Of a stretch of DNA of 64,000 nucleotides, positions 7,847-16,024 are shown piece after piece. Under the pieces are notes generated by a model. The model searched no databases, was not told the origin of the DNA, and worked only from the letters and a program-made list of their open reading frames with translations. The stretch comes from Polyangiaceae bacterium (GTDB taxonomy: Bacteria > Myxococcota_A > Polyangia > Polyangiales > Polyangiaceae): positions 1 through 64,000 of the forward strand of contig WQZB01000012.1 in the NCBI GenBank assembly GCA_009780955.1, read 5' to 3'. Both the position numbers and the translations under genes were made by a program. The number at the start of each line of letters is the position of its first letter. Position 1 is the stretch's first letter.

Positions 7847-9528
7847 CGTTCGCGCCCCGATGACGACGGCGCTTCGTGTTGCCACGGAAAGCCTGGAAAG
7901 GCGCTCGGCCACGGCAGTGGAATAGCGCTCGGAAACGCAGTTGGAAGGCTGCTTGGCAACGCCGACGGAAAGACAAACGGGGGCGACGAAGACGCAGCAG
8001 GTGGGGCGGAGGAGTAGGGCGCTGGAGGCTTGTTCGACGTCGGAGGTTTGTTAGGCGTCGGAGGCTTGCTTTGAGGCGCAGTTGGCGTGGCGGGGTGCGG
8101 CACTGGGATGGGACCCGGAGCAAGCGGTGTGGCCTCGGTTGCTGGGACTGCAGGTGTTGCGGGCGGTCGCGTTGCGGGCGCGGTGGTGGCGGTGGTGGGA
8201 GCAGACGGCTCGGTTGGTTCGGTTGTGTGCGGCGCGGGTGGCTCGTTTGTGCTCGTTCCAAGGACATAAGCGACAACCGCGCCCGCGCCGAGCAGAAGCG
8301 CGGTGATCGCAAGGACAATGATGGGCCCTCGGCCCCTACGAGCGTGCGGCCCACGTGATTCGTGTGATTCAAAGGGGGAGCGCGACTCGTAGAACGGAGG
8401 CCCATGCAACTGCGCGGGCGTGGCGTTGACAGATACCACGTGATTCACCACATGATTGGCATCGCCGGGAAAGCCTGCGCTGGCTCCGAATGCCGATGCT
8501 ACCGGCGTTGCTACCACCGTGCCTGTGCCGCCACCCTCCGCTTCCGCAATCGCTATGGGCGCAATGGGCGAATTGGGTGCGACGGGCGAAAAAGGTGCGC
8601 TTTGCACATTTATTTCGGCTTGGCGATCGCGTTCCTTTGCCGCTGTCGCAGCAAGCTTGGCTGTCTTGACGCGGCGCACGCCCGTCAGCGCTTCGAGTGC
8701 AAGACGCATTTCGGTGGCCGACGAAAAGCGCAGCGCAGGCTGAGGTGCCATGGCACGATGCACGAATCCAGCGAGCTCTGGAGGCGTGTCAGGTGCCGCG
8801 TGCACGAGTGGCGTGATTTCTCCGCGTTCAACCTTGATCACGACAACGTGTGGATCGTGGCTCCGCACCGGCGTTGTGCCGGCGAGCATTTCGTAGAGCA
8901 TGACGCCGACAGCGTAGAGATCTGCCGTTACATCGACTTTGTCGGCCGATTGCGCCTGTTCGGGCGCCATGTACTCGGCGGTGCCCATGAGCGTGCCGGC
9001 AACCGTAAGGTTTTTCGTTGTGCCGTTTTCACGCGGCTTCAGCTTCGCGATGCCGAAGTCAATGAGCTTGAGAACCGGGCGATCGCCATGAAAGGTGACC
9101 AGCACGTTGTCGGGTTTGAGATCGCGATGGATGACGCCGATCGCGTGTGCGGCCTCGAGCGCCTGGAGGATTTGCAATGTGTATTCGCATGCCGTAGCGC
9201 GTTCGAGCTGGCCTGCGCGCCGGATCACGCTCGACAGCGGTTCGCCTTCGAGCAGCTCCATCACGAGGTATGCAATGCCGTCGGGTGTGCGATCGACGTC
9301 GGTTACGGACACGACGTGCGGACTTCGAATTTGCGCCGACACGCGGGCTTCTTGCAGGAAGCGATCGATCACGCCTGGGCGTCGTCCAACCTCGTCGTGC
9401 AGAAACTTCATCGCGACATGCGTGCCCAGCCCAAGGTGTTCGGCCTCGTAGACCGATCCCATTCCACCTCCGCCGAGGTGGCGAAGCAGCTTGTACTTCC
9501 CGCTGATGATTTGCCCGACTTCGAGCAC
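7843..9528 (-). CDS. transmembrane Ser/Thr protein kinase (Pkn type)
   Basis: A 561-residue eukaryote-type kinase. The glycine loop is at about 19-24 (GGGGMG), the catalytic Lys at 41, the helix-C Glu near 60, HRDLKPDN at 134-141, DFG at 157-159 and APE at 188-190. All catalytic residues are present, so it should be active. A single membrane helix near residue 410 follows a juxtamembrane linker. The extracytoplasmic tail is Pro/Ala/Thr/Ser-rich with no recognisable sensor. The start is GTG at 9528. It overlaps the downstream DUF4175-like gene by four bases. Confidence 0.9.
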   Translation of the reverse strand: MLEVGQIISGKYKLLRHLGGGGMGSVYEAEHLGLGTHVAMKFLHDEVGRRPGVIDRFLQEARVSAQIRSPHVVSVTDVDRTPDGIAYLVMELLEGEPLSSVIRRAGQLERATACEYTLQILQALEAAHAIGVIHRDLKPDNVLVTFHGDRPVLKLIDFGIAKLKPRENGTTKNLTVAGTLMGTAEYMAPEQAQSADKVDVTADLYAVGVMLYEMLAGTTPVRSHDPHVVVIKVERGEITPLVHAAPDTPPELAGFVHRAMAPQPALRFSSATEMRLALEALTGVRRVKTAKLAATAAKERDRQAEINVQSAPFSPVAPNSPIAPIAIAEAEGGGTGTVVATPVASAFGASAGFPGDANHVVNHVVSVNATPAQLHGPPFYESRSPFESHESRGPHARRGRGPIIVLAITALLLGAGAVVAYVLGTSTNEPPAPHTTEPTEPSAPTTATTAPATRPPATPAVPATEATPLAPGPIPVPHPATPTAPQSKPPTPNKPPTSNKPPAPYSSAPPAASSSPPFVFPSALPSSLPTAFPSAIPLPWPSAFPGFPWQHEAPSSSGRER

Positions 9529-9559
9529 CCCGGAGTCTTATCACGCTACTGCCGGAAGG

Positions 9560-10054
9560 TCAGGCAGCTGGAGGGCCGCTTGCTTTGGCCGCTTCTACGG
9601 CTTTGGCGGTCATTTTCGAGAAGTCGACGAGTTTGATGCCAATGCGCTGGGAAACATCGAAAATCTTTGGGTCGCGGTAAAATTCACCGAAAACAATCTT
9701 GACGATGCCAGCATTCGCAATGAGGCGAAAGCAACCCCAACAAGGAGAAGCTGTGACATAGATCGCACTGCCGTCGATGCGCATGCCGTGGCGTGCAGCC
9801 TGGACAATGGCGTTTGCCTCAGCGTGAACGGTGCGAACGCAGTGGCCGTCTTCGATGAGATGGCCCTCCTCATCGCAATGCGGCAGCCCCCGAATCGAAC
9901 CGTTGTACCCTGTCGCAAGAATCGACTTGTCACGCACGATGACAGCGCCAACGTGCTTGCGGTCGCAGGTGGCACGGCTGGCAACTTCGCGTGCAATGTT
10001 CATGAAATACTCGTCCCACGAAACGCGGTGGCGCGGGCAGCCCTCGGTCGACAT
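9560..10054 (-). CDS. deoxycytidylate (dCMP) deaminase family protein
   Basis: A 164-residue zinc-dependent deaminase of the ComEB/dCMP type, which converts dCMP to dUMP for dTTP synthesis. The zinc and proton-shuttle motif HAEAN (about residue 76) and the second motif ASPCWGCFRLIANAGI, with both Cys ligands, are intact. CDRKHVGAVIVRD near residue 30 is the usual substrate-side strand. The expected SPCLxC is SPCWGC here, which keeps the ligands. It lies upstream of the kinase on the same strand, 31 bases apart. Confidence 0.85.
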   Translation of the reverse strand: MSTEGCPRHRVSWDEYFMNIAREVASRATCDRKHVGAVIVRDKSILATGYNGSIRGLPHCDEEGHLIEDGHCVRTVHAEANAIVQAARHGMRIDGSAIYVTASPCWGCFRLIANAGIVKIVFGEFYRDPKIFDVSQRIGIKLVDFSKMTAKAVEAAKASGPPAA

Positions 10055-10127
10055 GCCGCGTGTTTAGGATGCACGTCCGCCGCCGGCAATGGTTGCTCTC
10101 ATGCGCAGATGGCTGTAATCGGCTTTC

Positions 10128-10736
10128 ATGAAGAGGATTGGCGGCCGCAGGCTTGCAGCATGGGCGTTTCCTGGGGTGGCGGTGGCGATCGCAATCGCGC
10201 CAATCGTTATGGCGAGCGGCACGGCAGTCGCTGCCAATCGCGCCGATGACGCCAATCGCGATCGCGGTGCCGCAGAGGCTGCACTCAAAGAAGTCGAAGC
10301 GTCGCCAAAGAAAGATGTTGCCACGGTGTTCCTTGCCAAGGCACGCGCAGCTCTCGAGCGAGCATCGAAGCTTCGCGCAGCCGGCGATGAGCCTCACGCA
10401 CGACTCGCCGATGGCCTCGCCCTCGCGTGGGCCGAGGCTGCAAGCGACACGCTGAGGGCAGCCAGCGCCGAAGAGAAAGCGGCAGCCGCCGCGCGATCTG
10501 CAAACGACGCCGGCGCCCAGGCCGAGCGCGAACGCGCGCTACTCGAAGAAAGCATCACGCGGAGCGGGCGGCTACGCGCAGAGCTCGACGCACTCGAACG
10601 CAAATCGAAAGAAGAGCCTGCGCGCACGAGCAAAAGCGCGAGCAAAAGCGAGAACGAGAGCGCTGGCGCGGCCAAACCGAAGGCAGCCGAGAAGGCAAAC
10701 GAGGCAAGCAAGGCGAAGAATAGAGGCGCGCGATGA
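10128..10736 (+). CDS. secreted coiled-coil protein, partner of the DUF4398/OmpA-like gene
   Basis: A 202-residue protein with a cleavable-looking signal peptide (MKRIGGRRLAAWAF... ending SGTAVAA) and a helical, Ala/Glu/Arg-rich body. About 40 residues of Lys/Ser/Ala-rich low complexity close the protein. The region around VFLAKARAALERASKLRAAGDEPHARLADG resembles the DUF4398 helical-hairpin pattern. Its stop overlaps the next gene's start (ATGA at 10733), so the two form an envelope operon. Specific function unknown. Confidence 0.6.
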   Translation: MKRIGGRRLAAWAFPGVAVAIAIAPIVMASGTAVAANRADDANRDRGAAEAALKEVEASPKKDVATVFLAKARAALERASKLRAAGDEPHARLADGLALAWAEAASDTLRAASAEEKAAAAARSANDAGAQAERERALLEESITRSGRLRAELDALERKSKEEPARTSKSASKSENESAGAAKPKAAEKANEASKAKNRGAR

Positions 10737-11908
10737 TTCGAAAACTGCATGCAGTTTGGATTGGTGCGCTGATGGGGGCGCTTTCCTTGACAGCGCTCGC
10801 GTGCGGCGGCGCGGCGGCAAACGCAGGCACTGCCACCCTTGCTGACGCGGAGAAAATTCGTTCGAACCTTGCCGGTCGTGATGCCCAGAACCTTGCGCCG
10901 CAAGTGTTCGCCATGGCCGAACAAGAGCTTCAACTCGCGAAAAATGCCTTTGCGAACGGCGATAAAGTAGGCGCGGACTTGCACGCGGACCGTGCCGTTG
11001 CTGCTTACGAGCGCGCCACGATCGCGGCGAGGCTCGCACGCGCAACACACGCGCTGGAGGCCGCCAAAGAAGCTCTCGCTCAAAGTAGCGAACAGGTTGG
11101 TCGTTTCTCGCTCGAGCGTGCAAAAATTGACCAGCAGTCTGACGATCTCGAAAAAAAGCTTCGCGTTACGCGTGAAGCCGAGTTGCCGTCGCCAAGTGGT
11201 CCGGCCGATCCGCAGCGCGAGCGCGCTCGTCTTCTCGCCGCAAAGTCGCTTGCAGTAGAAGCTCGGCTCCTTTGCAGCGCCGCGCGCCTTGTTTCGCCAC
11301 GAGCCCCCGGTCTTGCGGAGGCTGAAGCAGCTGTTGCTTCCCTCGGCAATCTCGAGAGCCACACCGAAACTGCCAAGGAAAAGGCACCAATCGACGCGGC
11401 AGCGCGAGCGCGCACCGCCTGCCTTGCATCGCTCACCAAGGCTCGGAGCCGCATGGAAGGCGGCCCTGATCGGGCAGACCAACTTCTCAGCGAGCTGTCT
11501 CAATCGCTCGCTGTACCAAAAACCCGCGACCGCGCCCAAGTAGACATCACACCGTCGCGCGATGAGCGCGGTGTTGTGGTGACGTTGCACCGAGCCTTCC
11601 ACGGCGAACTGCTTTCGCGCGATGCCGAGGCTTCTGTGAAAGAGCTGGGAAGAGTTGCGGCAGCTCATTCCGATGTCGGCGTACAGGTTGTCATCCACGA
11701 CGCCGATCCGCCGTCTGCGTCCAGCATGGCGACCGACAAGAAACGAGGTGAGGCTGCCCTGCGCGCGTTGGTCGACGGAGGCGCACCTAGCGCGCGCACG
11801 ACGGTCGAACAGGCCGGTGCGAGTGCACCGCTCATTGATCCGAAGAGTGCGCATGGCCGCGAGCGCAACGCGCGACTTGAGATCGTGTTCGTGGTTGGCG
11901 GTTCGTAA
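10733..11908 (+). CDS. lipoprotein with DUF4398 N-domain and degenerate OmpA-like C-domain
   Basis: A 391-residue protein. The signal peptide ends LTALAC-GG, a good lipobox. Residues about 30-110 carry the DUF4398 pattern (LADAEKIR, MAEQELQLAKNAF, GADLHADRAVAAYERA). A coiled coil follows. The last 130 residues resemble an OmpA peptidoglycan-binding domain (KKRGEAALRALVDGG, then RERNARLEIVFV near the end), but the canonical NxxLSxxRA helix is eroded. It probably sits in the outer membrane facing the wall. It shares an operon with the preceding gene, and a better-preserved version of the same pair lies at 16025-17369. Confidence 0.65.
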   Translation: MIRKLHAVWIGALMGALSLTALACGGAAANAGTATLADAEKIRSNLAGRDAQNLAPQVFAMAEQELQLAKNAFANGDKVGADLHADRAVAAYERATIAARLARATHALEAAKEALAQSSEQVGRFSLERAKIDQQSDDLEKKLRVTREAELPSPSGPADPQRERARLLAAKSLAVEARLLCSAARLVSPRAPGLAEAEAAVASLGNLESHTETAKEKAPIDAAARARTACLASLTKARSRMEGGPDRADQLLSELSQSLAVPKTRDRAQVDITPSRDERGVVVTLHRAFHGELLSRDAEASVKELGRVAAAHSDVGVQVVIHDADPPSASSMATDKKRGEAALRALVDGGAPSARTTVEQAGASAPLIDPKSAHGRERNARLEIVFVVGGS

Positions 11909-11940
11909 TCGTAATCTAGTGGGGCCAGCGCACAACGCGC

Positions 11941-11968
11941 TTGCAACCGTTAGGTTAGCGGGTATGGT
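11941..11968 (+). promoter_or_regulatory. possible sigma70-type promoter of tRNA-His
   Basis: TTGCAA (11941-11946), a 16-base spacer and TATGGT (11963-11968) lie 15 bases before the tRNA. Both hexamers are partial matches. Position is the main argument. Confidence 0.4.
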
Positions 11969-11983
11969 AATCGTGCCTCGCAC

Positions 11984-12057
11984 GGTGGCCGTAGCTCAGT
12001 TGGTAGAGCGCTGGATTGTGGCTCCAGCTGTCGCGGGTTCAAGCCCCGTCGGTCACC
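11984..12057 (+). tRNA. tRNA-His (anticodon GTG)
   Basis: The cloverleaf is complete: acceptor GTGGCCG/CGGTCAC, D-arm with AGCTCAGTTGGTAGAGC, anticodon stem CTGGA/TCCAG around TTGTGGC, and T-arm GCGGGTTCAAGCCCCGT. The G at 11984 opposite C73 (12057) is the extra G-1 diagnostic of histidine tRNA. CCA is not encoded. The last part of the gene is duplicated 107 bases downstream. Confidence 0.95.
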
Positions 12058-12062
12058 CTATT

Positions 12063-12082
12063 GCGTATGCGTTTGCATACGC
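12063..12082 (+). terminator. hairpin just after tRNA-His
   Basis: GCGTATGC and GCATACGC pair perfectly around GTTT, five bases past the tRNA. No U-run follows. It is a likely transcript end or processing structure. Confidence 0.45.
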
Positions 12083-12145
12083 CAAGCTCCGTGGCTCTGC
12101 ACGAACTGCACTCGTCCAGCGGGGCCGGACTCGTGCAGTTACGTG

Positions 12146-12173
12146 TCAAGCCCCGTCGGTCACCCTATTGCGT
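12146..12173 (+). repeat. 28-bp duplicate of the tRNA-His 3' end
   Basis: It matches 12039-12066 exactly, starting in the T-loop (TCAAGCCCCGTCGG) and running past the gene into TATTGCGT. Exact copies of a tRNA 3' end are typical of integrase attachment sites, but no integrase lies within the window. The repeat may instead come from a local tandem duplication (see 12301-12360). It lies in the 352-base gene-free stretch 12058-12409. Confidence 0.75.
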
Positions 12174-12175
12174 CA

Positions 12176-12300
12176 AGACCGCTTTCGATTTGACGCGATT
12201 TCTTCGTTGGCGGCTGCGGTGCGGTCCTCAAAGCCGGAAGAGGCTGTTCCGGTCCGCTCCTCGCCGCCGCCTCGAACTCACGTCAACTTGAAAGCGGTCT
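12176..12300. mobile_element. MITE-like element, copy 1
   Basis: A 125-bp non-coding element. Its ends, AGACCGCTTTCGATTTGACG at the left and the complement of AGACCGCTTTCAAGTTGACG at the right, form imperfect terminal inverted repeats of about 20 bases. A second full copy with strong similarity is at 43257-43381 and a right-end fragment is at 57479-57515. No transposase is encoded, and no clear target-site duplication is visible. Confidence 0.7.
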
Positions 12301-12360
12301 AGCTCGGTGGCTTTGCTATTGCTGCAGTTCGTCCAGCTGAGCCGGACCTGTGCAGTGTCA
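12301..12360 (+). repeat. degenerate copy of the segment at 12084-12145
   Basis: Both segments start AGCTC(C/G)GTGGCT and contain CGTCCAGC(G/T)G(G/A)G, CCGGAC and GTGCAGT in the same order. In the first copy, AACTGCAC and GTGCAGTT can pair. With the duplicated tRNA end in front, this indicates an old tandem duplication that the MITE-like element later split. Confidence 0.5.
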
Positions 12361-12409
12361 ATGTCGCAAAAGTTTACTGAAACGGCGAGCAGGGGCAACA
12401 TAGTGGTTG

Positions 12410-12757
12410 ATGTGGGCTCGTTGGATAGGTTTTTTCACCCTGGTTGCGGCGCTTGCGGGTTGCGTAGATACCTTGCCCGATAGAGTGGCACTCGCGCCCG
12501 AAGCACAACGCGTCGAGATCATTTACGATGCCCCAAACCTCGAAGCTTATGAACCTGCCGGTGAAGTGAGCGCACGAACTATTGGGCACGAGCTGAGTGA
12601 GTCACGTCGTCAAACAGAATATGCGCTTCGCAACCAGGCGGGCGCGAAAGGCGCTTCCTTCGTTTTGGTGGAAGATGCAACATCCCGTGCAGCTGGGGAT
12701 TTCAGCGGGCGCATCGTTGTGTCGGCGTACGGCACGGCATTCAAGCTAGCCAAGTAG
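12410..12757 (+). CDS. DUF4156-like lipoprotein
   Basis: A 115-residue outer-membrane-type lipoprotein. The signal peptide ends LAALAGC-V, a textbook lipobox. The mature part (RVEIIYDAPNLEAYEPAGEV, then helix ALRNQAGAKGASFVLVED) follows the pattern of DUF4156 proteins (sometimes RcsF-like in annotation), in which a short Rossmann-like fold gathers an ARNAAAxxGAN-type helix. The usual Cys pairs are absent. The ATG at 12410 is preferred over TTG 12407. It is monocistronic, and a hairpin follows the stop. Confidence 0.65.
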   Translation: MWARWIGFFTLVAALAGCVDTLPDRVALAPEAQRVEIIYDAPNLEAYEPAGEVSARTIGHELSESRRQTEYALRNQAGAKGASFVLVEDATSRAAGDFSGRIVVSAYGTAFKLAK

Positions 12758-12796
12758 TTCGCCCGGATCATTCATGACACGATTGCGATATGAAGT

Positions 12797-12826
12797 GGGC
12801 AGGCACGGATGCCTTCCGCCCTGCCC
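12797..12826. terminator. hairpin between convergent genes
   Basis: GGGCAGG (12797-12803) pairs with CCTGCCC (12820-12826). It lies between the DUF4156-like gene and the convergent phospholipase-D-like gene and can serve either strand. It also resembles the GGGGCAGG...CCTGCCC arm of the REP-like family. Confidence 0.45.
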
Positions 12827-12882
12827 GTGGTCGAAACCCATGCTACTAAGCTTCGACTCATATTTCATAGCGCATCTCGCGC

Positions 12883-13983
12883 CTAGCGCAAGGTGCCGTT
12901 CTGAAAGTCTGCTTCGATGACGTCGCGAACTTTGATGACTTCGGAATGAGTGTCGGTCACAAGGCCAATCTCGCGGTTTTCGAACAAGGCCGTTGGCGTG
13001 AAGTTCTGCGAGCCAACAAAAACGAACTTGTCGTCGACAACGATCGCCTTCGCATGAATGTACGGATTGCCAAGACCGACAACGGGCACCCCCGCTTGCT
13101 TTAGCTTCGTGAGGGCGGAAACCTGCGCGGGCGTTTCGTTTCGATCGCCGGCCGCTGTCGTGACCACGCGCACCGCGATGTTCGCAGCGTGAGAAGCGAT
13201 GATGGCGTCGGTCAAGCCAGTGTCTGACAGCTCCTGCACTTCGATGTCGAGCGAGCTCGTCGCGCTTTCAATGAGTGCTTTCAACCGATCGCGCGGGCTA
13301 ACTGGCTGCGCTTGTTCTGGCGAGACGACAAGCTTGCCTCCCACGGTGATTGGCCAGCCATGATAGTCGGCCTCGAAAACGGCTTCGGCATCGGCAACAT
13401 CGTCGGCGTCGGTATCGGTTGCGATGTATTCGCGGTTCGACGTGGCGCTCGACGCCGTGAGGTTCATCGTCATGATGAGAATTTTCTCGGCGTCGATGAT
13501 CACTGCCTTTTCGTGCGTGAAGGTGTAGTCGCTTGATGCCCACACGACGTCCACGTTTGCGTTCGTCAGCGTTTTGTACGCCGAGGCGTTGGTGGTGCTG
13601 TTTGGCGGAAAGTTTTGGTTCAGAACGACTTTGACGTCTTTGCCTTCCTGGTGCAGCGAAATGAGTGCATTTTGCACATCATGGTTGGTGAGAAGGTACA
13701 TTGTCATGTGCACGCTTTTCGTAGCCGCCTTGATCGCTTCGAGGATCGGCTCGCCAGAATCCCCCGGCTCGACCTGAATCGTGACGCTGTGGCTAACCTC
13801 ATCGCCACCGGTGGGCTCGCTCGAGCCCGAATCTGTGGGTGCATGCGCGTCGGGCGGAGCGCCCGAATCCGCGCTCGAATTTGTGCCCGATGGGTCCACG
13901 GCCGGCGCGGTAACGAGGTCGGTCGTGCTGGCCGTTGTGCACGAGAGCAACGCAAACGCAAAGACGTGACGCAAGATTGCCAT
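12883..13983 (-). CDS. phospholipase D-like lipoprotein with two HKD motifs
   Basis: A 366-residue exported protein of the PLD superfamily, cleaving or transferring phosphodiester bonds in lipids or nucleic acids. The signal peptide (MAILRHVFAFALLSC) ends in a lipobox at Cys15. A Ser/Asp/Pro-rich linker follows to about residue 60. Two catalytic half-sites are present, HEKAVIID (HxKxxxxD) in the first half and HAKAIVVDD followed by GSQNFTPTAL in the second. The second half is the better match, with downstream ENREIGLV. Lipoprotein anchoring suggests a periplasmic or surface role. ATG 13983 gives the signal peptide; a longer start at 14004 adds seven residues. Confidence 0.85.
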   Translation of the reverse strand: MAILRHVFAFALLSCTTASTTDLVTAPAVDPSGTNSSADSGAPPDAHAPTDSGSSEPTGGDEVSHSVTIQVEPGDSGEPILEAIKAATKSVHMTMYLLTNHDVQNALISLHQEGKDVKVVLNQNFPPNSTTNASAYKTLTNANVDVVWASSDYTFTHEKAVIIDAEKILIMTMNLTASSATSNREYIATDTDADDVADAEAVFEADYHGWPITVGGKLVVSPEQAQPVSPRDRLKALIESATSSLDIEVQELSDTGLTDAIIASHAANIAVRVVTTAAGDRNETPAQVSALTKLKQAGVPVVGLGNPYIHAKAIVVDDKFVFVGSQNFTPTALFENREIGLVTDTHSEVIKVRDVIEADFQNGTLR

Positions 13984-14009
13984 GCACTTACCATGGACCG
14001 GCAAACTCG

Positions 14010-14777
14010 ATGCGGCCAGTCCAGCTGTTGCCCAGGGTTGCCGAGGTGGCTCCCGGTGTCTTTGAAAAGCGCCTCACGTCACGAGAGCTTGACGACGCTC
14101 ACGCTGTCATGCATTTGCGCGCCGAAGCCAAGTTGCTGAAGGCCCTTGGGGGCATCGTCACTCCGGCCTTCGTCGACGCCGGAGACGACGCGCGCGGGCC
14201 GTGGCTGCGCATGGCGCGCGTGCCGTTCCCAACCCTTGCCGAAAGGCTCGAGAACGTGGGCGGTCCGCTTGCGCCGGCATGGATCGAGCGCTGTGCCCGT
14301 GCCGCTTTCCATGCGCTTGCCGTGGTGCACGAGGCTCGGGACGATAGCGGCCCGCTTCACATCGTTCACGCTGACATCAGCCCGGCGAATCTTGCTGCCG
14401 ATAGCGATGCTAGGCACGTTGTGCTGCTTGATTTTGGGCTGTCATGCTTTCGCGGCTTCCCGCAGCGCGACGGTGCATTTCGTGGAACTATCGCATTCGC
14501 CGCACCCGAGGTTGCACGAAGCGAAGTGCCGACTCCGAAAAGCGATTTGTTTTCGCTTGCCGCGGCACTCGTTGCTGCTGCCATGGGCAAGTCGCCAAGG
14601 CCACCTTTGCCACTGCCGGCCCTCATCGCGATGGCAGCGGACGTTCCCATCGTCACGAGCGAGATCCTCGTTCTTGCGGATCGTGGTCCTGCGCACGCCG
14701 CGCTTGTTCGCTGTCTTGCTCATGATCCCGCGTTGCGTCCCGACTCGGCACGCGAGATTGCAACGATGCTTGGCTGA
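14010..14777 (+). CDS. compact Ser/Thr protein kinase-like protein
   Basis: A 255-residue soluble kinase fold, smaller than the usual Pkn catalytic domain. Visible motifs are EKRL (candidate ATP-binding Lys), RAEAKLL (helix C Glu), HADISPANL (HxDxxxxN catalytic loop), DFG in LLDFGLSCF, and APE in FAAPEVARSE followed by KSDLFSLA. The glycine loop is poor. HAD replaces HRD, as in aminoglycoside-kinase-like and some bacterial kinases. There is no membrane segment. It starts 27 bases from the divergent PLD gene. A start further upstream would overlap that gene. Confidence 0.75.
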   Translation: MRPVQLLPRVAEVAPGVFEKRLTSRELDDAHAVMHLRAEAKLLKALGGIVTPAFVDAGDDARGPWLRMARVPFPTLAERLENVGGPLAPAWIERCARAAFHALAVVHEARDDSGPLHIVHADISPANLAADSDARHVVLLDFGLSCFRGFPQRDGAFRGTIAFAAPEVARSEVPTPKSDLFSLAAALVAAAMGKSPRPPLPLPALIAMAADVPIVTSEILVLADRGPAHAALVRCLAHDPALRPDSAREIATMLG

Positions 14778-14828
14778 CGCCCACTGAATAACTGGGCCAA
14801 CATCGCGTGCTGGTCTAAAGGAGCGCGT

Positions 14829-15995
14829 ATGCATATCGAAGGGCTCGCGCAAGACACGCTTTGCATTCACGCATCTCAAGAACCCGATCCCACTTCTGGC
14901 GCGGTGATGACTCCTATCGCTCTTGCAAGCACGTTCGTGCAGAACGGCCCTGGAGAGCACAAAGGCTACGACTACTCGCGCGCAGGAAATCCAACGCGCA
15001 CAGCACTCGAAGGCTGCCTTCTAGCCCTGGAAGGCGGCAAGCACGCCGTCGCGTTTGGCAGTGGATGCGCGGCAACGAGCTCCGTTCTTCTCTCACTCAA
15101 GAGCGGCGATCATGTGCTCGTTGGCGACGACGTGTACGGCGGCACGTTCCGCATTTTCGACAAGGTTCTCAAGCCATGGGGCCTCGATGCAACGTTTCTC
15201 GATATGACCGATCCGGTAAAGGTGCGGCAAGCCATAGGTCCGCGTACACGCCTCATTTGGCTTGAAACGCCGTCGAACCCCATGTTGAAAATCTTCGACA
15301 TCGCCGCCATCGCCGAGATCGCACGCAAGGCGAACATCCCTCTTGCGGTCGATAACACGTTCGCAACCCCCATGCTTCAGCGCCCGCTCGATTTTGGTGC
15401 GAGCCTCGTTGTCCATTCGACAACGAAATATCTCAATGGCCACTCCGACGTGGTTGGCGGTGCGGTCATCGCCTCGGACGATGCCATGGCAGAACGTCTT
15501 CACTTCTTGCAAAAGTCACTCGGAGCCGTGCCAAGCCCATTTGATTGCTACATGGTCCTTCGCGGCCTCAAAACCCTCGGCGTGCGCATGAAGCAGCATG
15601 TGCATAATGCACGCATTCTCGCCGAGGTTCTCGCGAGGCATCCGCAAGTCGAGCGCGTATTTTATCCAGGTCTCACTTCGCATGCGGGCTACGCAATGGC
15701 CGCGCGCCAAATGAAGGGTCCTGGCGGCATGATCAGCTTTGACCTCAAAGGTGGTCTTGCTGCGGCCGTCGCGTTTCTGAAGGCCACGCGTATCTTCGCG
15801 TGCGCCGAAAGTCTCGGTGGAGTCGAATCGCTCGCCGAGCACCCGGCCATCATGACCCACGCGAGCCTGCCGGCCGAGGCTCGCAAAGCGCTTGGCATTG
15901 GCGACGGTTTCATTCGTCTCAGCGTCGGCATCGAGAACGTTGAAGATCTCAAGCAGGATCTAGAACGCGGCTTTCACGCGGCCCGCAACACGTAA
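14829..15995 (+). CDS. cystathionine gamma-synthase/gamma-lyase family PLP enzyme
   Basis: A 388-residue trans-sulphuration enzyme of the Cys/Met metabolism PLP family. The pyridoxal Lys is Lys200 in HSTTKYLNGHSD. The PLP-phosphate loop YSRAGNPTRTALE is near residues 49-61, and WLETPSNP (about 144) and AVDNTFATP (about 173) bind PLP and substrate. The length is that of metB/mccB enzymes. Synthase and lyase cannot be separated by eye, and no other Met/Cys gene is adjacent. A clear AAAGGAG site precedes the ATG. Confidence 0.88.
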   Translation: MHIEGLAQDTLCIHASQEPDPTSGAVMTPIALASTFVQNGPGEHKGYDYSRAGNPTRTALEGCLLALEGGKHAVAFGSGCAATSSVLLSLKSGDHVLVGDDVYGGTFRIFDKVLKPWGLDATFLDMTDPVKVRQAIGPRTRLIWLETPSNPMLKIFDIAAIAEIARKANIPLAVDNTFATPMLQRPLDFGASLVVHSTTKYLNGHSDVVGGAVIASDDAMAERLHFLQKSLGAVPSPFDCYMVLRGLKTLGVRMKQHVHNARILAEVLARHPQVERVFYPGLTSHAGYAMAARQMKGPGGMISFDLKGGLAAAVAFLKATRIFACAESLGGVESLAEHPAIMTHASLPAEARKALGIGDGFIRLSVGIENVEDLKQDLERGFHAARNT

Positions 15996-16024
15996 GGGTG
16001 TAACGGTAGCGATTTCTGCGGCAA

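Noticed and set aside
8310-8345. GGGGCCGAGGGCCC with GTAG-like head inside the kinase gene, as another REP
   Set aside because: It lies in a coding juxtamembrane segment, and only one short arm matches; probably chance in GC-rich DNA.
8404-9636. Long plus-strand open frame (410 codons) over the Ser/Thr kinase
   Set aside because: It is antisense to a kinase with all catalytic motifs. The composition (Cys/His/Arg-rich) is not protein-like.
10394-11983. Long minus-strand open frame (529 codons) over the DUF4398/OmpA gene
   Set aside because: It is antisense to a gene with a lipobox and domain matches. Its translation is Arg/Cys/Ser-rich noise, as expected opposite GC-rich coding DNA.
12039-12173. 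tRNA-His end repeats as borders of an integrated island
   Set aside because: Only 79 bases lie between the repeats and there is no integrase. A local tandem duplication explains it more simply, although an ancient attachment site remains possible.
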